Of a stretch of 64,000 nt of DNA, positions 35,442 to 46,863 are shown one piece after another. Each line of letters starts with the position of its first letter. Position 1 is the first letter of the stretch. Source of the DNA: Ehretia macrophylla (taxonomy: Eukaryota > Streptophyta > Magnoliopsida > Boraginales > Ehretiaceae); contig CM075778.1 of the NCBI GenBank assembly GCA_037974665.1, forward strand, positions 23,130,001-23,194,000. Direction: 5' to 3'. The notes below the pieces were generated by a model. The model did no database searches and was not told the DNA's origin. It saw only the letters and a list, made by a program, of their open reading frames with translations. The translations under genes and the position numbers were made by a program.

Positions 35442-37249
35442 TGATGCGTTCAAATGGTACGTTATAATTAGGTGCAAAATGACCAAGTTTTAATAACCCG
35501 CAAGTGCATGGATCTTTGCAGTGTAGTATGCTATGAGTGCGGAATCGTACCACAGGGAAGCGCGTTAGCAAGTTAGTGAAGTAAAGTGCAAAAGTGTTTA
35601 AAGTGGAAATGTAACAGATTATACAAGGCGTTTGATTATACTACAACTAAATTAAACTAACTAAATGTGGATACGAGGGGTAAGGATCTAGGGGTTCAAT
35701 ATGTAAATGAGGCAATTAATTTAGGCTCGGTATTCAGGATTATCTGATTCAATGCAAGAGGTTAAACTATAAGCATTAACCTAGTCAATTAGCTTAGCTT
35801 ATTAAAATCCCCATTACTAACTCTGATGTAGGTGCTGTGCTATCTACGAGCATTGGAGCCATAGTATGGAACTGTCCTTGTAACCTGGTGTAAAAGGTCT
35901 ATTTCGACTAAGCAATCAACTTCTCCTTACTTGGTCTAGAAACCAAGGTCTACTTAAAAGCATTACCTATAGTTCATGGAATCTAAGGTTGTTAAGCTAT
36001 TTTCGATTCACTATTAAAGCATGAATACATGGCACGAAAGTAAAGCTAACATAACATCTACTTAAAAGTATTACGTTATAGAAAATAATAATTAATAGTA
36101 AAGCAATCATACATCTATTGAAAAACATTATGTATGAAAGACATTACTGAATTAAAACAAGCCATGTATTGCATTTAAAGTGTATAATCTGAATCCGAGA
36201 TCGTATATTAAAAGACTAACATTTACAATATTTTTTTCTAGATATCAATCTACTCAGACATAATTGAATACGAATTCTGTAAATAAAAGAGAGTCAAGAA
36301 AAGCTCTCCCGTATCGACGAATGCGTATTTCTGATTTCCAAAATTTGAGTAGAGGTCCAACGCAAAGTAGCTATTCGGGCGGAGCTAATTTCCCCCGAAT
36401 AAGAACTACTAGGGGTGAGTTTCTCTCGAATAAGAGCTTTCTTATTAAAAATTATTCGGGCAGAACCTCCCTCAAATAATAATTACTTGGGTCGGACTTT
36501 TCCCTATTAGTAGCTATTCGGGCAAAAATTTTCCGAATAAGAACTGCCTAGGTGAGATTTCTCCCGTATCCTACTAATTAACTACGACTAAAGCTAAAAA
36601 CTAATTAGAATTAACTCAAAAATTGATTAAAAATAATCAAAATCCAAAATTAATTAATAAATTCGGAGGGAAAGGGGGTTTATTTAAAGATAAAAAATCA
36701 GAGGCGCGCTCAAGCGCCCTGTAGGCGCGCTCGAACGCCCTTTTTTTGGGTCCGTTGATTTCGCGACGCGTGGCAACTTCTGGAAGCTTCAGCAGCGCGT
36801 TCGGGCGCCACTAAGGCGCGCTCAAGCACCATTCTGCTGCTTTGCTGGATTTTTGCCACGTGTTTTCTTCTGGAATGTTGTGGAATTTTCTACATAGGGC
36901 GCTCGAGCGCTTTTTTGTTGACTTTATGGGTTGGAGTTTTGACTTTTGACCGGGCTTTGACCGAGCGTTGATCGAGGCATTTTCGGGCTATTTTCAGCAT
37001 TTTGAGTCTGATTACGCGCTAGTTTCGGCCAAATTTCAATTCTACGGACTCCATTCTTCCACCGTTCCGTGTGTTTTCCCTTTTTCACTTCTTGACTTGC
37101 ATTTTGGATCATTTTGGGTTTGAACTTTCACTTTCCCGTATTCTACTACATTGCATCAAAAGTATCAAAGTGTTGCATTTATTCCAGAGTTAAAATGCAA
37201 AATGCAGTACAAATACAAAGGTTTGAGTGCTGCAAATACAGTCACATCA
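35442..37249 (-). mobile_element. Solo LTR nested in copia RT (1808 bp), TSD AAGGT
   Basis: Plus strand starts TGATGCGTTC and ends GTCACATCA, flanked by aaggt at 35437-35441 and 37250-37254. The left end (gaccaagttttaataacccgcaagtgcatgg) resembles the left end of the gypsy LTR at 13938, so it is likely a related Athila-type LTR in the same minus orientation, left by recombination between two LTRs. No gag-pol inside. Confidence 0.92.
36371..36570. repeat. Degenerate tandem repeat in the solo LTR
   Basis: About five units of roughly 35-48 bp containing ATTCGGGC or TCGAATAAG and (C)CCGAATAAGAACT, with alternating stretches, within the LTR at 35442-37249. It is followed at 36701-36912 by GC-rich near-palindromes of the type GGCGCGCTCAAGCGCC and GGCGCTCGAGCGC. 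Confidence 0.6.
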
Positions 37250-37254
37250 AAGGT

Positions 37255-38376
37255 TAGGAGAACAAAGTGTGCAAACTCCAACGATCTATCTACGGGCTGA
37301 AACAATCATCCAGACAGTGGTATCTAAGGTTCTATAGAGAAATCATTTCGTATGGTTTTGAAATGGTTCAGGAAGACCACTGTGTTTATGTCAAAAGGTC
37401 TCAAAATAGATATGTGATTCTATCTTTGTATGTTGACGACATCTTGTTGGCCGAAAACAACAAGGAGTATCTGATCACTATTAAGAAATAGTTATCATCA
37501 ACTTTTGAGATGAAAGATATGCGAGAAGTAGCATATGTGCTGGGAGTCAAGATCCAAAGAGATAGGACCAAAAGGCTTATTGCCTTATCACAGGAGTCAT
37601 ATATAAAAAAAGTGCTTGAACGGTTCAGAATACATAACTCTAAACCCATAGATACTCCTATAGCCAAAGGTGAAAGCTTAAACCAATGGATGTGTCTCGA
37701 AATGCCAAAAGAAATAGATGAGATGAAGGATGTTCCTTATGCTGCTGCTGTGGGTAGCCTGATGTATGCCATGTTATGTACAAGGCCGGACATCTATTTT
37801 GTCGTTGGATTGGTAAGCCGTTACCAATCCAATCGAGGACGAATCCATTGGAGTGCAATCAAGAGGATCATGCAATATTTGAAAGGCACCATGGATTATT
37901 GCCTATGCTATCAAGGAGGTGATCTAAATCTTAAGGGTTTTTCTGACGCTGATTGGGATGGTGACTCGGACGAGCGTAAATCCACATCCAGATATACTTT
38001 CTTGTTGAATGGCGGGGCCATTTCTTGGGTAAGCAAGAAACAGACGTGCATAACGTTATCCATCATGGAAGCTGAGTTTGTGGCTTGTTCAGCAGCTATA
38101 CAAGAAGCTGTAAGGCTTAAAAGGTTTATATCAGATTTGGGAGTGGTCACAAATGCTAGAAAACCTGTGACAATCTTTTATGATAGTCAAGTAGCCATTG
38201 CCTACACCAAGGATCCAAAATATCATGGCAAGACTAAACACATAAACATTAAATATAATTTTGTAAGAGATATGGTGATAAAAAAAGATGTAATCATAGA
38301 ATATATTTCTATGCACGATACGGTTGCCGACCCTCTACCAAACCTATTCCTAGAGATATTTACTTGTCTCATATAA
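37255..38376 (+). pseudogene. Copia C-terminal reverse transcriptase and RNase H
   Basis: RT resumes with CKLQRSIYGLKQSSRQWY and the catalytic YVDDILLA at about 37428-37450; a TAG at 37489 interrupts the frame. The longer part, 37510-38376, holds YLKGTMDYCLCYQGG, the RNase H start FSDADWDGDSDERKST, then GAISWVSKKQ, MEAEFVACS and TKHINIKYNFVRDMV, ending VADPLPNLFLEIFTC. Apart from the internal stop and the split, it is the best-preserved coding part of this element. Confidence 0.9.
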
Positions 38377-39620
38377 AAGCTCTACGCTTGCGTAGACCTT
38401 GATATATATGTTTCATGTGTTGAGATTTGATTATCATTTTAAACTCATACATTTATATATTTCTGATGCCTTATTGATGAATGAAATATATTTGTACACT
38501 TGAGCTGTGTTGGTTCTTTGTGATCTATGTAAATAAGACACTGTGTATGAGTACAGTAGCACATACAGTTGGCATAAAAAAGGTACGTCGACGGGTTAGA
38601 AAGGTTGGCTCTCCCACACGAGCAACCGCCTCTGATGCAGTGGGAGCGTGCAGGGATGAGACAGAATGAGTTGGTTAGTATTAATCAGAAATGCTATACT
38701 TATTCAAGCGTCGCCTTGAATATTGTTGAGGATTAGTTCTAACAACAATCACCAAGATGAGACCTCTTATTGCATATGTTGTAATTTAAGATTGATATAT
38801 GGTCGGTATGGATACCTATGATCCATATGTAACCTGTCAATAGCCAGATGTAAAACCTCAATTACTGTGTGTATTAGGTTCGGGGATTCAGGTTGGTTAC
38901 TAAGTGATAACCAGACCAAGATTTGTACGGTGTATGGGTAAAGTTATGACGTACGCCCTATTTTGAAAGAAGTCACACCATAACTCACGTATCATACCAT
39001 GAGTGCTATAGTGACTACATGAGGGAGTTGATGACTGTATCCCTGTTTCATCACTGTGTGAGCCCTTGAAGCTTCAAAGGCTTCTCTTGTGTGCCCTTAG
39101 TGACCTACATCCATATTCTAATAATTCAAGTTCAATGTTTGCTACTTTGGTATGATGCCTAAGGATCACAATATATTAGGTCACATGGAACATGTCCAGG
39201 AAAGCAGTTGACTTGACTTAGAGGAATATTGGATGAATGGAAGATTGTTCGTATCAAGCGCTGCATATATTCATTGGTCGACCAGTTATACAATCTCTGT
39301 GATTGAACGATCTTAGTGATCAAATATAACTATGAATATATGCTTGAGATTTTAGTCGTCAAACATGGCCTAGGAGAGATTGGGCATGTATTGAGGGATG
39401 TGAACTTAATTGGTCTAGGGAACAGTGAGACTCTATCTTTCTTTGTAGGAAGTGGCTCCCGTGTTATCCCTAACAGGTACACAGTTTTAGAGCCTCCACT
39501 TTGTACGAGTTCGCGAGTCGCATAACCTATCTGCCAGTATGACTTAGGAGTGTTTTGGAATTAGTTTCCAAGAGAGATATCATGGGATACGTTCCCACCC
39601 CACCTTGTGTGAGTGGGAGA
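38377..39620 (+). other. Non-coding 3' region of the copia element
   Basis: About 1.2 kb with no supported frame between RNase H and the 3' LTR. It ends in the purine tract gagtgggaga (39611-39620), which would prime plus-strand synthesis. Confidence 0.7.
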
Positions 39621-39925
39621 TGTTGAACTTTGGACATATTGCACCCAAGTTGGGGTGACCCAATTAAATGATCCAAATAGTAGAGGCCCACTACTCCATA
39701 TAAAAAGGAAAATCCAAAACAAAAAACATACGTTCTGTAGGTTTTAGCCTCCAACAAACAAAGCAAACTCTATCTACACTCTAGGCATTTAAGTTGTGGC
39801 AAATCAATGGGTGGTCTTGTACTACATGCTACGACTCCTTGCTAATGCAGTGGAACAAACTAGATCGTTGATTACTCGCTTCCGCAATTTCGAGGTATGT
39901 ATGACTATCTCACTCTGAATCAACA
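39621..39925 (+). repeat. 3' LTR of the copia element (305 bp)
   Basis: Partner of 30042-30345. Starts tgttgaactttggac and ends ctgaatcaaca, followed by the TSD tgaag and the resumed LINE. Confidence 0.95.
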
Positions 39926-39930
39926 TGAAG

Positions 39931-40317
39931 GTAATGGGGATTAATTGGGATAGAATCATTGTTGGAAGTAGCAACCTGGGGAGTCGAAATACGCTCCAAG
40001 CAGCAATCTATAAGCTCATGTTTTGTGCTTGTATTTACCATATTTGGAGGGAAAGCAATGGAAGGATTTTCAAGAATGAATTCACATATGAGGAATATAA
40101 TTTCAAGAATATTCAAGATGATGTAAAATACAAGCTCCTGATTGGAAAAACATATTGTAGTCATAGATCTAATAGAGAATTTTGTGATATGTGGAATCTT
40201 TACGCTATTATTTCTTAGTTTCAAGAATACTTTATTTTGTTTTTGATCAAACATGTAAATGACACTGCCAATAAGTTTTGATTGTGGAATAAAACTCTCT
40301 TGCTAACCCAACAAAAA
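39931..40317 (+). pseudogene. LINE ORF2 C-terminus, 3' UTR and poly(A) tail
   Basis: The frame from 39925 to 40218 includes LQAAIYKLMFCACIYHIWRE and SNGRIFKNE, the usual end of plant LINE ORF2. Its stop at about 40216-40218 is followed by a short 3' UTR with ttgtggaataaaactctcttgctaaccc and then a run of A from 40313. The A run passes into the right copy of the 19-bp TSD. Confidence 0.9.
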
Positions 40318-40405
40318 AAAAAGTAGTTACACTCTAATGCTTACAATATATAGTTAATATATATATTCTTTCCACTTGAATTATTTTTTAATGAGACTGG
40401 ACAGA

Positions 40406-40449
40406 TTATGCTATACATTTTTTTTTGGGGTCGAAAATTAAGCTATACT
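40406..40449. repeat. Micro-insertion, TSD 12 bp
   Basis: attatgctatac (40406-40417) and attaagctatac (40438-40449) flank a T-tract followed by ggggtcgaaa. On the minus strand the insert reads TTTCGACCCC-A(n). Confidence 0.6.
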
Positions 40450-40649
40450 TTGCACGTACTAACTTTGTAAGTATATGTAGATACGTTATCAGCAAAGGGG
40501 CATTCCGGCATCGTTGACTCAGATCGGGCCTCCCCAGTCCCCCACATCTACATTGTATCAAGGACAACAAAACTCTGGTCAATCAACAACTTTTCATGGT
40601 CTCTGGCCTTTCGTGATGGCGCTTGGTTACTCACCTTTGGCTCAATCTC

Positions 40650-40654
40650 ATGTT

Positions 40655-40698
<44 letters not shown>

Positions 40699-40717
40699 TT
40701 TTGGTCAAATGTTTGAT
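40650..40717. repeat. Micro-insertion with (AT)n and T-tract
   Basis: atgtttgat at 40650-40658 and 40709-40717 flanks an (AT)n run, a T(12) tract and ggtcaa; reversed, TTGACC-A(12)-(AT)n. Confidence 0.6.
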
Positions 40718-41513
40718 GATTATATATTTCAACTTTGTCATGATGGTGTAATTGACCGATTGGAAATCTTTACACTCGTCAGGAAATCTTTATCTAATCT
40801 TTTTAATGGGCAATTTGACCTTAATTAAGTAGATATAATTTCATTAAATTAGTACTAATTCAGTACTTCAGATTGAGACTAATATTGTGCGATGTGTAGA
40901 AGTTTTCCAAGCACAAATGCTTATTTGGCATCTTTTATCGTATGATGCACAATCTTCTAAGAAGTTAATGACTCACATCTTCTTCATTAACGTGGGATAT
41001 TGTAGTTAAACTGAAAATATACTAAGAAAGTTAACGACTAAAGTTTTAGATTAGAACAACGTAAATGAAAAAAAAAAATTGTCAAAATTCACAATATCAA
41101 CAATAAAAGACACAAGAAAAAAACTGATCACAGGTATTTTTTTATATAACCTAGGTGATGTTCTACCTTCGTTTATATAGTAAAAACTTATATATTATAT
41201 GTCAACTCTCTCTATATATAGTTCTGATTCCCTTCTTATCTAACAAATTTATACAGACCCCCTAATATAACATTCTGACTCTATTCCTGTTTATACCTCA
41301 ATTCAATCAGGCCGTCATGAGTAGACTCCAACCATAACATACATCTTTTATCATAAAGCGAGGAGTTACATCAACAGGATGATAGGTAACATTCTCTTAA
41401 GACTAAAATCATTCGACGAAGATTTTTAGGACAAAAGAAACGCTTTTATTTCATGGTAATGCAGGACTAGGTTGCTTTTCCTTTCACTAGCTCCTAAAAA
41501 TAGCACACTAGAT

Positions 41514-41572
41514 ATTTCATGTATTCTTTTCTTGTTTTTTTTTTCTTTTTTTGGTTGAAATTAATTTCATGT
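41514..41572. repeat. Micro-insertion, TSD 9 bp
   Basis: atttcatgt at 41514-41522 and 41564-41572 flanks a 41-base T-rich insert ending ggttgaaatta; reversed it holds TTCAACC-A(n). Confidence 0.55.
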
Positions 41573-42399
41573 CTTCACTAAAACTTTTTACTAAAGAGTT
41601 TCATTAATCGGGAACCATATTGGAAATTCTACTAAATACTTTATTCATAAAAAATTGTTAGGTTTTTCATTGAAAGTCTAAGTTCATGCCCATAAAACAA
41701 GTAAGAGTTCAGTTCTAACGAAGGTAGGTTGAGAAATAATTTCTTATAATAAGACTTTTTAACTTATAGTCATTTACTAGAGGGTAATATTCAAGGGGGG
41801 TGTGGGTGTGAACTTGAGTGATTAGAGAGTATTATAGTGTTTTGTACATCGAAAAACTTGTAACTATGTGCCAGTATTTTTTATATTTTTGTTAAAAAAA
41901 GTATATTTGAACGAGAGTTTAGTCGTTTTCATACATAAAGTCATGTGAATGAAGGTTTAGATTATTCTATTAGTTTTTTCTGTGCATCAAGTCATGTGAA
42001 TGAGGGTTTAGACTTTTCTATATATAAAAATAAGAGTTGTAATTGTTATTCATAAATAGTAGATTATCCTAAATATGAGATCATTAACGCTGACAAAGAA
42101 TTGAACCACATTAAAAATATTATATATTTTTACGGTATTTGTGTGTGCGAGTGTGTCCACAAAAGTGATATTAAAAAAATTCAATATTTACTGTAAATAT
42201 TCGAGAAAAAAAAAAAAACAATGCAATCTGATAAGCAAATAAAAAATGGAAAATGCTACATTGGGAAGAGCAACTATGAAAATGCAATTTGCAATAAACA
42301 ACATCTGAAAAAGGCATATTATCATCCAATATTCTCTTTGATAACTTTAATAATCATTTTCTTCCTCGAACAGTGCTATCTTATTTTTAAAAAAAAACG

Positions 42400-42452
42400 A
42401 AATGGTGTCTTTTTTCTTTTTTCTTTTTTTTTTTTGTCGGTAAATGGTGTCT
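42400..42452. repeat. Micro-insertion, TSD 11 bp
   Basis: aaatggtgtct at 42400-42410 and 42442-42452 (exact) flanks a 31-base T-rich insert ending gtcggt; reversed, ACCGAC-A(n). Confidence 0.75.
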
Positions 42453-44546
42453 ATTCGCTACTCCTGTAGCCGCGTCTCATATCTCGAAGACGAGTAAAAT
42501 TTTAAACCATCCAACTTATTAAATAATTCAATCACTCTTCCTTGTTACTAAAAATATATTTTAAATTACTTGGTATATATTTTGGGTTCGATCACTATAT
42601 TATAAGAATTTTAATTTATATTTAATAAAAAAATGTTAACGTATCATATTCGATATCAGTCAATAGTTATTAATTTAATTTATATTTTATGGACTGATTA
42701 ATTAAAAATATTTTTTTAAATTAATAAAAAAAATTATCTAATCATACAAGTGGACCTCATAATATGTGAGGCCCACCTTACACCTCTTGAGATGATTAAA
42801 ATTTGGCTGAATTGAACAAATTTTCAGCAGAAGACAAACACAACGTTAATGTCACACCAACGTTGTGTAACAAAAATTCCTGGTGTCAAATAGGCATTTG
42901 CCTTACGTCCAATCAATTTATCATTGCTGTCACGAATAAATAAACAATCGAATAAATCCACGTGTGATCCTTATCTTCATTGAGACTTTAAGTCTTTTTG
43001 TCCAAAAAAAAAAAAGACTTTAGGTCTTGACCAAAAAAAAAAAAAAGACTTTAGGTCACGCGACTCCACTATAAATAAATCTCAAAAGAGTATAGGACCA
43101 AACCCCCTCAGCTAGCCGCATGTACACTCACTTGTATGTGGTGCGCCACCAAGAAATATTAACGTTTGATTTTCTGTGTCAGATACATTGCTGAAATGTT
43201 TAGCTGATCTGAAATGGGAGATGGTTTTCCCCGAAAAGTCTATGGGGATTGGTGGGTTGGAATGCTCTATTCCTTCGTTTTGTTCTTTACGTGTTGTACG
43301 GATTTAGATCTCCTTATAATATTATAATATTATTAAGAGATTTAAGTTCGTGCGTAAATGTGGAGAATTTCGGGAGTATTGCAGCTTTCCAACTCCACCC
43401 ATTCCTATGGTTTTCGGGTTTCTCTCTCATTTCTCGTCATGTTGCTCGAGGTTCATTTCCAAACTAAATGGAGAGAATATGCATTTTGGGCCTTATTATG
43501 CTTCTTTTGTGATATGTATCTGTATAATTTCTTGACTAGATCATGCTAGATCAGGACGACCACTCACCTCCATAAGATATCTAGATCGTGTTCGCTTTTG
43601 GAAATCTTTTATTTTTATTTTTATTTTTTATGATTCCTGATGGAGAACGTGTTCTATTACGAGAAATTAAAAGAAGTTTTCTAAAAATAAGAAAATAGAG
43701 AGTGTAATGTTTTTTTCTTTCACATTTAAATTATATGTAAGGTACTTTAAATTTTTCAAATTTACAAAATGTAATTGTTTGAATTTTTTAGAGAACAACG
43801 GAGAAGTATCTTTTATTTTTACATGTTTTCTCATAAAATAGTTTTTTGGGCGTTCTTATTTTTTGGGGAAAAATTCTCCAAAATCTAGTGTAATCCTCCT
43901 CAAGTGAAGAAACACTTAATTTTTCTCTCTATCTCCTATTTGTATTTCATCTTTGGGTTAGTCTTAAAAATGGATGCCGCATCTTTCAAGACGTGGACAA
44001 ACTCATATCACTAATAGGTGAACGTTTTGGTTTGAAGCATTTTCCTTCATCTTTTCTTCCTTTCTGAGTCACATTCACATTGTTGAGACCAATGTACAAG
44101 GCTAAATTGCGCCTTCTTGGCAGGGCGGATCTAAGAATTTTTCTTTATAGGAGCTAAAATATATAATTTTTTAATTATATGAGTATTTTTTGTTGAGTGG
44201 AGACTAATTAATTTTCTTAACAAAAATTAAAAAAATATCTAAATGTTTTTCAAAAAAATACATAAATTTTTTGATTTTTTTTTAAGTTAGTAGAGACTGC
44301 AATCTCCACTTAATACAATGTACATCCATCCCTTGCTTCCAAATGTAGGGGTCATGATGCAAGCGAGGGTCGAAAAAAAATTGTTTTACTCGCTATAGTT
44401 AAGATTAGCTCTTGATATCATAAAAGAGTATATGGTTGCAAAGGGATAATCTCTCATTGATTGATAGATGTTCTGTACAAATATGACATAAATAGCCTTG
44501 AGCAGATTACATGAAAAGATAATGCTAAGTACAACCAAAAACTAAT
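42453..44546. other. Intergenic, no gene seen
   Basis: A/T-rich DNA. Small reading frames around 43249-43549 overlap one another in different frames and resemble no family. A possible hAT-like end (agggcggatctaag near 44122) with a partial partner (tgtacatccatccctt near 44320) has no TSD. Around 44400-44540 the text resembles a decayed LTR, without ends. Confidence 0.5.
42984..43057. repeat. Two micro-insertions at one site, three TSD copies
   Basis: gactttaagtc (42984-42994), gactttaggtc (43016-43026) and gactttaggtc (43047-43057) are separated by tttttgtccaaaaaaaaaaaa-type (21 bp) and ttgaccaaaaaaaaaaaaaa (20 bp) inserts. Both inserts have a short GACC/GTCC word before poly(A). Confidence 0.8.
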
Positions 44547-44845
44547 AGTGTGTTTGGATTGAGAGGAATTAAAGAAAAGGGAGGTTTAGTAAAGGAGATG
44601 TTTAGTCTTTTTAAAGTAATATAAAATAAAAAAAAAGATATAAAAGTTATTTTATACATAAAATTTATTCTTTACTTTCATTTTTTCTCTAATTCAAACA
44701 AATGATACTCATCATTTTTTATAATATTATCCTTTTTTTAAATTACTCAATCCATACATAATTTAATCATCTCCCCTACTCTCCTTTATGATTTTCTTCC
44801 TTTCTCTCGTTTACTAAACCTCTCCCCTCAATCCAAACACACCCT
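44547..44845. mobile_element. MITE with TTTGGATTGAG ends, about 300 bp
   Basis: Left end tagtgtgtttggattgagag; right end reverse-complemented agggtgtgtttggattgagg. Inner arms (aggtttagtaaa / tttactaaacct) also pair. The candidate TSD aaaacta / aaaccta is imperfect. The superfamily is not assigned. Confidence 0.7.
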
Positions 44846-45535
44846 AAACCTATCATGTAGTTACAAGGATAAGCTACAGGCACACGGGATAAACATAGCC
44901 TAAGTAATAAGTTAAAAATGATGAGCATAGCATAAAAGATTATCCCTTAATACTTGCATTATAAGTATAAACAGGCTATTGACACTATTTTGCAAGTGCG
45001 CCATTACGGGCCAATGCTGTTTAACATTGATATGGGTGGAAGATCGACCCAAAAACTAAAAGACCAAAATAGACCCTACCCGAGAAGATAGCAGGAGGTA
45101 AGGTGCACAAGATGGTTGGGAAGCTACCAGGACTAACTAAGATCAAATAACTTCTCGAGTTCAAGATAGTCTCCTCGAATATTCCATCATTCCTTCGTGT
45201 TATGCGGGGGGTCCACATGTGAGAGAACCGTGAAGTCCGAAAAATTGGAAGCAATTTCTTATAAATAGTATGAATAAGGCACTCACTTTCTATATAGGTA
45301 ACTAGTTTACACTATTATCACTTTATATTCTTCCTTAAATTTTTTCGACCTTTAAACTCAATATTAACTTGAGCGTCGGATCCTATCTCCGAGGATTGGG
45401 CTCGCACTTTGTTTTGTTTTATTTCAGGAATTTGCAGCTCGAACTCCAGCTTGACAATAACCAATCCGTTCATTACCTTATCAAATGTCATGCATCTCTG
45501 GAACCATCTGCAGATCTGCTTCACTTAAGTGGATG
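44846..45535. other. Intergenic, no gene seen
   Basis: No supported feature. Reading frames on either strand are short and unlike known proteins. Confidence 0.5.
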
Positions 45536-45569
45536 TCTAACTCAATCATGTATATGACCAAAAAATAAA

Positions 45570-46481
45570 GGGTGAATAGTCCCAAAATTTCCTGTGGTAG
45601 GGGTGGAGTCACTTTTGATATTGGGTGTGCAATGGAACACCATAAAATTTTTGGTGTATAGTCTTTTTTTTTTTTTCTTTCTCTTTTCATGAAAATAATA
45701 TTTTTACAGTGGAACATCCTGAAATTATAGTTCAATGCCATGAACACAATATTTTTTGCAGTGGAACACCCTTATATTTGTGTTATAAAATGTTTAAATT
45801 AAGTATTAATTTAGTTATAGTATAAAAATATGATTTTATGTCATAAAAATATGATTTTAGACATAAAATCATCAATTTTTTTATAGTTTATATAAAAATT
45901 TATGCATAAATAATTGTCCTGTAATCTCGGTTACTGACTTTGATATTGTAGTGCACACCTTAATGCCCAGTGCCTGGCTCCGCCACTGCCCTGTGGTCAA
46001 GCGAAATTAGCTATAATCCTCTTGTGGTTCAAAAAATATAGTCGGACCCCCCTGTGGTCCACCCGTTGATGCACACCACCCCCCTCCGTCAAATTTTCTG
46101 TCAAAACTGATGGAAAGTGTACCACATGCTCATAAAATGCGATTTTTATTAATTTTTAACGTATTTAATAATAAAATAATATTAGTAATTAAAAAAATTT
46201 CTTTTTTTTCTTTTTTCTTTTCATTTTCACCTATTTTATTTATTTATTACTAAATTAAAAAATATATATTATTTTATTACTAAATACGTTAAAAACTAAT
46301 AAAAAAATCACATTTTACGCTCGTATGGTACACTTTCCGTCAGTTTTGACCAAAAATTTGACAGAGGGGGGTGGTGTGCATCAACGGGTAGACCACATGG
46401 GGGTTCGACTATATTTTTTGGACCACAAAGATATTATAACTAGTTTTACTTGATCATAGGAGTGTTCGGGACTATTCACAC
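45570..46481. mobile_element. Mutator-type MITE, 912 bp with a nested insertion, TSD AAAAATAAA
   Basis: Left terminus gggtgaatagtccc pairs with right terminus gggactattcacac. The arms continue inward for over 120 bp (tatagtcggaccccc, cccgttgatgcacacc, gtcaaaactgatgg and their complements on the right). The 9-bp TSD aaaaataaa is at 45561-45569 and 46482-46490. Its left arm is interrupted by the hAT-like element at 45599-45989; without this it is about 513 bp. It has no coding frame. Its design is like that of the element at 5020-5485. Confidence 0.88.
45599..45989. mobile_element. hAT-like non-autonomous element nested in the MULE-type MITE
   Basis: About 391 bp with ends aggggtggagtcac and (reverse-complemented) gcagtggcggagcca, as in hAT elements, and the 8-bp TSD cctgtggt at 45591-45598 and 45990-45997. 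The flanks rejoin to give a left arm that pairs with the right arm of the outer element, which confirms that it is an insertion. Repeated phrases inside (gcaatggaacacc, cagtggaaca) suggest local duplication. No transposase. Confidence 0.85.
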
Positions 46482-46812
46482 AAAAATAAAAAACCCAATC
46501 GTGTAAATTCAATTTTACAAGATATGGAGCATTTTCTAATTATGTCTAACTCAATCATGTATATGACCAAAAAAAAAAAAAAACCCAATCATGTAAGTTC
46601 AATTTTACAAGATATGCAGCATTTTCCAATTAGTTAAATTCAAACAATTAGAGGCAGGAGTAGTTTAATTCGAATACATAGACTGGATAAGGAAGACTAG
46701 AATCATTAGTATAATAAGAAACATTTTAAAACATTTGAAGGCGACTATCATATTCTAGTTAATTGTCTCGATCCAGGTAAATCTGCATTTTTTGAACTGT
46801 TACATTCAAGCA

Positions 46813-46863
46813 AGAAAATCATATTTGTACTTAGCAAAAAAATAAAAAGAAAATCATATTCGT
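46813..46863. repeat. Micro-insertion, TSD 16 bp
   Basis: agaaaatcatatttgt (46813-46828) and agaaaatcatattcgt (46848-46863) flank acttagcaaaaaaataaaa. The word before poly(A) is TTAGC, as at 54426 (CTAGC). Confidence 0.75.

Larger units (their letters stand above)
30042..39925 (+). mobile_element. Ty1/copia retrotransposon, complete but dead
   Basis: LTRs 30042-30345 and 39621-39925, both TGTTG...CAACA, with TSD tgaag at 30037-30041 and 39926-39930. The PBS follows the 5' LTR directly. The coding order gag, protease, integrase, RT, RNase H is that of copia. The interior holds a 1.8-kb solo LTR (35442-37249) inside RT. By eye about 28 of 304 LTR positions differ, mostly transitions, so this is an old insertion. 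The leader between PBS and gag is unusually long (about 2.2 kb) and holds an extra reading frame. Confidence 0.95.
8128..40317 (+). mobile_element. L1-type LINE, opened by three LTR insertions
   Basis: Both ends are defined by the 19-bp TSD aaaaagtagttacactcta at 8109-8127 and 40318-40336; the right copy follows the poly(A) tail. Subtracting the solo LTR (8250-10633), the gypsy element (13938-28537) and the copia element (30042-39930) leaves about 5.3 kb, a usual full-length size for plant L1 elements. Order: 5' leader, ORF1 with DUF4283-like region and zinc knuckle, ORF2 with endonuclease, reverse transcriptase, zinc-finger region and 3' tail. Many stops and frameshifts make it non-autonomous. 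It predates all three insertions inside it. Confidence 0.95.
40337..42399. other. Intergenic with micro-insertions, no gene seen
   Basis: A/T-rich single-copy-like DNA. It holds poly(T) micro-insertions listed separately (40406, 40650, 41514). No coding region, RNA gene or LTR pair was recognised. Confidence 0.6.
45536..46619. repeat. Tandem duplication E (about 88-bp unit), split by a MULE-type MITE
   Basis: Each unit reads tgtctaactcaatcatgta, a gacc-poly(A) word, then cccaatc.tgtaa.ttcaattttacaagatatg and attttc.aatta. Unit 1 is 45536-45569 plus 46482-46542, unit 2 is 46543 to about 46632. The 912-bp element sits in the A-rich part of unit 1. Confidence 0.75.

Noticed and set aside
43249-43549. 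Several overlapping small plus-strand frames
   Set aside because: They overlap in different frames with no recognisable protein features.
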